From the NCBI GenBank assembly GCA_963682055.1, contig OY821746.1, positions 6,545,992 to 6,609,991 of the forward strand: a DNA stretch of 64,000 nt. Reading direction: 5' to 3'. This stretch comes from Primula veris (lineage: Eukaryota > Streptophyta > Magnoliopsida > Ericales > Primulaceae). The notes below the pieces were generated by a model. That model was not told the DNA's origin. It searched no databases and was given only the letters and a program-made list of their open reading frames with translations. Positions 59,931 to 64,000 of the stretch are shown here, in pieces. Position numbers and translations under genes: made by a program. Each line of letters opens with the position of its first letter. Positions within the stretch are counted from its first letter, which is position 1.

Positions 59931-62900
59931 ATGTGCAAGCTTTGGTTACTTGGATTTGTTATCTTTTTTGTATTACAAGGACTAAGTATTGCTGCTGAGG
60001 GATATCAAAGAAAAGGAAACACAACCAAAAAGCTATGGCAAACCCTTCATGGTGAGAATAAACTATATATATACATTCATAATACATGCATGATGCATAT
60101 AAATACATTAATTAATACTTTGTTATTTCTAAGACCTTAGTGTCGAACCAGTATTTGCTGTATAAATGAAGATTCAGACTAACATACGATGAGATATTGT
60201 GTTTGATTAATTTAACCCAAATCTATTGTTATGTTGCTTACAAGTTGTAGTACTGCACTTGATTTGCCAACTTAAAATTTAAGTTACTTCGTATTTATAT
60301 TAAGAAGGTAAAATGTTTTCTAGTTGTATTAACCCAATTTGTAGCCAGCTAGCTAGAAGTATATTATAAGCTGGCATTATTTTAGTTAACTACTTGACAA
60401 ATTTTAAACTTATTCAAAAAATAATCGGCGGATCAGAACTCTACATACTAAGATAAAGTTTCTCGTTGTTTAAACTTGTTCAATCATAATTCACGCAGTA
60501 AAAGAAGCAAAACTGCATAAGAGTCGCTTCAGGGTTGTCTCATTTGGTCATTATGAAATTTTCAAAATACCTTGATAGCACTATTAAAATGGAAAAGGGT
60601 TAGTGTAGTGATTTTCCTCTAACCCTTTACACAAATTCACAAATGTGTTAATACTGTTTATCCATGCATCACTAACTGATTGAAACTTACGAAACTTATA
60701 ATTTAAAAGGTAGCATCTTTATACGGTCAGCAAAATCTGAATCGAGTCTGAGACTCGTAGTTTAAAAAACAAATTCGTATTTTTGAAATCAAACTCGTAG
60801 TTCTGAAATCAAAGCCGTACTTCTGAAGTACGAGGCTTGACTTTTCTGGATTGACTATTTAAATTATGATTATGTAAAGTTATAATTAGTGGTGTTGTTG
60901 TTGTAATTATGGTATTTTTAATATTTTATTACTTACTTTGCTAGTTGTCGCATTTGCTAGAAGAATAAAAAAGAATATATTAAATATTTTGTTGCTTAAT
61001 GCGTTATTTCTACTGACTATTTGAGAACATGAAAACAATTTATCAATAAGTCGAAAGTTTCTGTGACCGATCACAAATAAACTTTGCTTATTTTTCAAAT
61101 CCTACAACCAAATAAAACTTAGTGAATCTTTCGTAGTTTCCAACATTATATGACTTGGACCCTTTGGTCATTTTTTAACGGTAATTTAAACTAGATACAT
61201 TTCATTTTAACTAGAATAATTTCAATATCGATAATTATACTTCTTGCAACTTGAAAATATTGTCATAAGAGCCAGATTTTGAAAATTCTGAGTCTTCTGA
61301 TCAAAATTTCAAAACCGTCAAATGTGCACTCTCAAACAAATTTGTGAAGATACAACTATTTTTTCAAAATTTATGTCATCGAGTCTGCTCAATATAGAAA
61401 GTATGCATATGTAACAAACTAGCATATAATAACATATATAATTTAAGCAACAATTTAGAGATATGAAGTAAATTCAATGCCCATGTAATTTGAGTAATTT
61501 AAGCACATAATATCATAATTTAAATAGTCAACCCAGAAAAGTCAACTTTTTAAAAAAAAGTCAATACTCACGACTTTGATTTCAGAACTACGAATTTGAC
61601 TTCAGAATTACGAATTTGTTTGTCAAAGTAAAATTCGCTTCCAATTTAAAATTGAATATATAGTATGGAAATGCATTCATTTCCTATGCATTGACATGAT
61701 CTGTAATAGTATTGGAGTAGGACACACACGGGATCTAAAGAAAAATGTACAAAAGCTAGACTATATAATTAGTATTCGCCATCCATGATAATGCTTAAAG
61801 TAGCAACCCGAGGTTCATCTGATGTAGTTGTATGTGTGAGTATCGACATTTTTCGTTTCCCTCAATATTTTAAATCCGGAACCCATTTCTACCCCGTTTT
61901 TGTTCCTTCGCACTTGCTCAGGTTCATGCCAATTTTAGCTGACATAGTGTCATCTTTTGATATATATATATATAATAGTGAAATTTAAGTGTCTGAATCC
62001 ATTTGTGTGGAATCGAAATCATCTTACAAATATTACCCCGTTCCATATTATATATTATATGTCCATTACGAATATGTTAACATATATTTTGGTCCAAAAT
62101 CAGATTTTAAAAATTCACTGAAAAACTAAATTTTAAAAATCTGACTTTTTTAGATTTTTCAGCCTAAAAATTAGATTTTCAGAAGCTGAATAAACTGACT
62201 TGTCAGACATCCATATATTTTTAAAATATTCTAAAATCCAAAAATACACTGAAAAAAATCTGTTGCATAATGAACCCTATGTGTATTTTGGAATCATTAT
62301 TTTCGTAGTTGAGTTGCTGAAAAGGCAAATTTGAAAAAAAAAATACACAGTCAAATTTAATTTGAATATATAGTTCTTTTTCAAATTTATAATTTACCTA
62401 TTTTTTTTAATCTCAAAATCTGCTCCCCTCATGGCCAAGTAAATTGGAAATATTGATTTATTATTAGGATACTATGTCTACGTGAACTCGTTACTAAAAT
62501 ATCCATATCACCAACGAAAAAAACTACAAAACTACCCTTACACAATACTAAAAATACAAAAAGCCTTGTAACAAGACGTTACCAATACTATGAGTCTATG
62601 TGGCGCAATGATTCAGCCATGCTGGGCATGTATATATATATATATGCGAAATGATATATCGACACCTAAAAAAAACACAGTATGTTTACATTTTAATATA
62701 AACATAGTGCGTTATGATTAAAATGTAAATATAATGCGTTTTTTTATGTGTCGATATATACTTTCTCGTATATGTAACTATATATATGCATGTATTTTTT
62801 TTGTTGTCTGGTGCTGCTGAAACAGTGAAGGAATACAATATAAATTAACCCTGATTGGTTTTCACTTTTCATGATGCTTATTAAATTCTCCCCTTAACGA

Positions 62901-64000
62901 CCGAATTATTTGTTTCCTGGTAAGTTTTCCGAAATTATTTTTCCACAATTGGTAATTTCTCCCTTGAATTTATTACTGCAATTACTGCCCTTTTTGTGTT
63001 ATAGTACATTATAATACATATCATGAGATAAACATATCATTGCCTGAGTTCTTGTATTGGTAATATTTAACAGTAAATAATTTATCACATGCTATCATAG
63101 AATAGATCCAGGATCCACTTAAATAGAAAGTACTGTATATAATAATACTAAAGTTAGTTACATATGGAGTAGTTCTACTTGAAAGAACAACATTGGAAGA
63201 GTTTTTTTTTTTTAATTATTCTCATCCATTCTTATTTTTTAACTTATTACCTAAAACAATTTAATTAAAAAAATACCATGGTGCTACCTTTTTTAGTCAA
63301 ATTGATTATGATGGCATAGAATAATCCGCTCACTTTTGTGATCATCGATATCTTTATTACAACTTATGCAACAAGTAGGTAACACAAGGTTTATATCTCT
63401 GTGTGCACTTTTATCTATCTATCAATCTATCTATCTATACAAATCAGTGTTTTAAAAAGTGAAGTCTTAGCTAAAGCGTTTTTGTAAGAGATATGCTAAA
63501 AACGATAAAAAAAAAAAACGTAGGCTTTTAGCGGCCTAAAAAGCGGAAAACCAAGATTTTAAAGCTTTTTTAAAGTTTTGAATGGAGCTTTTATCAGGTC
63601 TCGGGTTTGAGTCTTGGGAATGCGGCTGGACTTAAATGCTCGTTAAGGAGAGCTTCATCCCTTGTGATTCTACCAGGCTCGAATCTGAATTAGTCGGGCC
63701 CCAGTGTGGTCTATGGTAACCCGATGGTTTAACCAAATAAATAAGTACTACAATTGTCTTGACTCTTAAGTTATTTTTTAATTATAGCTGCATGGTATTA
63801 GTTTTGTCAATTGCCAGTTACATTTTGTTTCTGTTTTATCATATGCACATTTGCTTAATTCCTAATTAGTATCCTTTTATTTTTTATACTTAGTACCCTT
63901 TTCATTCTTCATACTGTTTGGCAGGAAATGCACCTCTAGTTATTGCAAATGGTGGCTTTTCAGGGTTGTTCCCGGATTCTACTGAAATTGCATATAATTT
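59931..64000 (+). CDS. GDPDL: SHV3-like GDPDL, 5' part only (runs off the window)
   Basis: Exon 1 is 59931-60051 and exon 2 begins at 63925 (donor CATG|GTGAGA, acceptor TTGGCAG|GAAATG). Joining gives ..[31 protein letters not shown], which matches the start of the glycerophosphodiester phosphodiesterase-like (GDPDL) family. Residues 1-22 form a signal peptide (LWLLGFVIFFVLQGLSIAA). The family in Arabidopsis (SHV3, SVL1-5) consists of GPI-anchored proteins with two GDPD-like domains. They act at the plasma membrane and cell wall in cellulose organisation and root-hair integrity. Only about 65 codons are in the window; the catalytic residues and the anchor signal lie beyond it. Intron 1 is unusually long (3873 bp). 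Its extent and repeats are listed separately. Confidence 0.85.
60769..61620. repeat. Inverted-repeat pair in GDPDL intron 1
   Basis: 60769-60870 and 61512-61620 are inverted copies. They share AAATTCGTA, GTAGTTCTGAAATCAAA and GACTTTTCTGG(A/G)TTGACTAT, then TTAAATTATGAT. The arms contain ~20-bp direct sub-repeats of the type ACTCGTAGTTCTGAAATCAA. About 640 bp separates the arms, so this may be an element with long TIRs; no target duplication was found. Confidence 0.55.
62653..62761. mobile_element. Short hairpin MITE in GDPDL intron 1
   Basis: Ends GATATATCGACACCTAAAAA and TTTTTTATGTGTCGATATAT are inverted. The middle (GTTTACATTTTAAT with ATTAAAATGTAAAT) is also paired, so nearly the whole 109 bp folds on itself. 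Confidence 0.65.
63590..63745 (+). repeat. Possible SINE fragment in GDPDL intron 1
   Basis: GGTCTCGGGTTTGAGTCTTGG resembles a tRNA T-arm / B-box (GGTTCGANTCC), followed by about 110 bp of non-AT-rich sequence that stands out from the intron. The A-box part is missing or degenerate. Confidence 0.3.

Noticed and set aside
1..64000. CRISPR arrays, bacterial operons, tRNA or rRNA genes
   Set aside because: None seen. Direct repeats present are microsatellites, TE arms or the EDM2 intron array, and the tRNA-like patches lack a full cloverleaf.

Overview
The window is plant nuclear DNA from a eudicot. It is AT-rich, its genes have many introns with GT..AG borders, and it carries plant-only families: EDM2, class I vacuolar NHX, plant fimbrin, an S-protein homolog and an SHV3-like GDPDL. 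Transposable-element debris fills the gaps. The species cannot be named from the sequence. All exon models below were built by hand: splice sites were chosen so that the reading frame and the known family sequence stay continuous.

Layout. 1-6.1 kb holds no gene but does hold a TIR element, a truncated LINE with an 18-bp target duplication, nested MITEs and a long foldback element with a 9-10-bp duplication (Mutator type). 6.2-7.1 kb is a two-exon secreted Gly/His-rich protein (+). 8.3-16.4 kb is a pair of intronless wax-synthase-like MBOAT genes (-), separated by a gag-only Copia element whose right LTR is an inverted palindrome. 17.2-28.9 kb is a complete 19-exon EDM2-like gene (-). Its first intron is exactly six ~95-bp tandem units, each bounded by AG|GT. 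A ~1-kb inverted-repeat element with a 9-bp duplication sits 143 bp upstream of its start codon. 30-34.5 kb is AT-repeat-rich and includes a single S-protein-homolog gene (+, 32.4 kb) and a small Helitron-like end. 35.0-42.1 kb is a complete 14-exon fimbrin (-). 42.5-46.3 kb is repeats and MITEs. 46.3-49.1 kb is a five-exon RhoGDI (-). 49.5-54.2 kb has no recognised gene. 54.2-58.7 kb is a 14-exon vacuolar Na+(K+)/H+ exchanger (-). From 59.9 kb to the window edge is the start of a GDPDL gene (+), with only exon 1, a 3.9-kb intron and the beginning of exon 2.

The genes do not form a pathway or cluster; each is an independent transcription unit. Fimbrin and RhoGDI both act on the actin and ROP-GTPase side of cell shape, and GDPDL acts at the wall, but nothing in the sequence shows co-regulation. 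The most unusual objects are the EDM2 intron made of tandem intron-like units, the foldback element at the EDM2 promoter, and the Copia element with the same (U5) LTR end at both termini.
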